Below, in pieces: positions 5,725-6,264 of a stretch of 6,264 nucleotides of DNA. The position numbers and the translations under genes were made by a program. The DNA is taken from NCBI GenBank assembly GCA_030636465.1, contig DAOVWW010000098.1:1-6264 (forward strand). The letters are read 5' to 3'. The stretch's first letter is position 1. Every line of letters starts with the position of its first letter. Origin of the DNA: Gammaproteobacteria bacterium. Its GTDB lineage: Bacteria > Pseudomonadota > Gammaproteobacteria > BMS3Bbin11. Under the pieces are notes generated by a model. The model was not told the DNA's origin, did not search any database, and saw nothing but the letters and a program-made list of their open reading frames with translations.

Positions 5725-6264
5725 TTATAACTGGTCGAGTAGTTCACTGAACCCAAAATATTCCTGGTTGGTGGTTTTCTCAAATGTGTTGAGCTTGGTT
5801 TCCTCTAGCATTTTTTTACCTTCAGGTGTCTTATCTGCATTGACTAAACCATTATGTAATTTTTCCCTGAGTTCAGAAGAGATGTTTGCCGATACTGAAA
5901 CACCCATGCTTGGTACTGTTTCAGTGGTCAATACCACCGCAATCCCTCCTTCAGCGGCCATTTGTGCGCTTACCAGTGGAGTTGGTATCATTGCGGCGTC
6001 TACTTCTCCTGATAACAACATTGACATAACATGAGCTGAGTCATTACCTTCAATGATAGTTGGCTGACGGATAGGGTTGTCAAAAATTTCATTTATGCGG
6101 GCAGCGGGTATGCTGGGAGGGCCAAGTGTTGCGATCTTTTTCCCGACCAGTTCTTCGGCTTCGAAAACTAGTGCATCCTCGGTTACAACCAGTGAAATAC
6201 TAACGCTGCCGGGTTGCTTGGCCAGCACGGTGTAATCCATGTTTTTATCACGGAAATCTATAAA
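5725..6264 (-). CDS. PhnD-like periplasmic solute-binding protein, paralog (5' end outside window)
   Basis: These are the C-terminal 179 residues of a second PhnD-like binding protein. The frame stays open through the right edge, and the eight codons before the internal Met at 6240 still align with the neighbouring paralog (Arg at 6250-6252 with its Arg102). The Met is therefore internal, and about 97 residues, including any signal peptide, are missing. It shares LVGKKIATLGPPS, FDNP[LI]RQP, EVDAA[IM]IPTPLV and EG[RK]KML with the gene at 4573-5400. Overall identity is roughly 45 % by eye, which suggests an old duplication. Like that gene it has TLGPPS in place of the S-T-S-G-type phosphonate-contact motif. 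It is transcribed towards its paralog but ends at its own terminator (5563-5599). The ligand is unknown, and whether an ABC permease partner lies upstream cannot be seen. Confidence 0.82.
   Translation of the reverse strand, partial: FIDFRDKNMDYTVLAKQPGSVSISLVVTEDALVFEAEELVGKKIATLGPPSIPAARINEIFDNPIRQPTIIEGNDSAHVMSMLLSGEVDAAMIPTPLVSAQMAAEGGIAVVLTTETVPSMGVSVSANISSELREKLHNGLVNADKTPEGKKMLEETKLNTFEKTTNQEYFGFSELLDQL

Noticed and set aside
6238..6240. ATG at 6240 as the start of the second PhnD-like gene
   Set aside because: The upstream codons stay open to the edge and still align with the paralog; starting here would remove the first lobe and the signal peptide.

Overview
The window looks like chromosomal DNA of a gammaproteobacterium with type IV pili and twitching or surface-sensing behaviour. 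The basis is a ChpA/PilL-type hybrid chemosensory kinase followed by a ChpC-type CheW protein, an arrangement known from the pil-chp cluster of Pseudomonas and its relatives. Base composition is moderate (mid-40s % GC by eye). I cannot name the genus. No RNA genes, CRISPR arrays, insertion sequences or phage genes were seen.

Layout. Positions 1-4091 (+) hold the 3' portion of one very large gene that is cut by the left edge. It encodes four histidine phosphotransfer (Hpt) domains separated by strongly acidic linkers, then a CheA-type dimerisation helix region, an HATPase domain, a CheW-like domain and a C-terminal receiver. The last two Hpt domains are a clear tandem duplication with a period of exactly 162 codons. 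Twenty-two bases later comes the chpC-type gene (4114-4572, +), read in the same direction and probably in the same transcript. No chpB-type methylesterase gene lies between them.

From 4573 rightwards everything is on the minus strand. Two paralogous genes encode PhnD-like periplasmic solute-binding proteins: a complete one at 4573-5400 and a 5'-truncated one running from the right edge to 5725. The complete gene ends at the base directly after the chpC stop codon, so the two transcription units meet tail to tail with no spacer. The 324-base gap between the paralogs (5401-5724) contains a strong Rho-independent terminator for the upstream paralog, two candidate -10 hexamers, a possible leader hairpin and a good ribosome binding site for the downstream paralog. 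The two paralogs are therefore probably transcribed separately.

Function. The left half is the signalling core of a pilus-linked chemosensory pathway. Methyl-accepting receptors, through CheW-type adaptors such as the ChpC-like protein, would control the kinase. Phosphoryl groups would move between the Hpt histidines, the built-in receiver and separate PilG/PilH-type regulators, none of which is visible here. The right half is a pair of exported ligand-binding proteins without visible permease or ATPase genes. Any functional link between the two halves is unproven: they are convergent and not in one operon.
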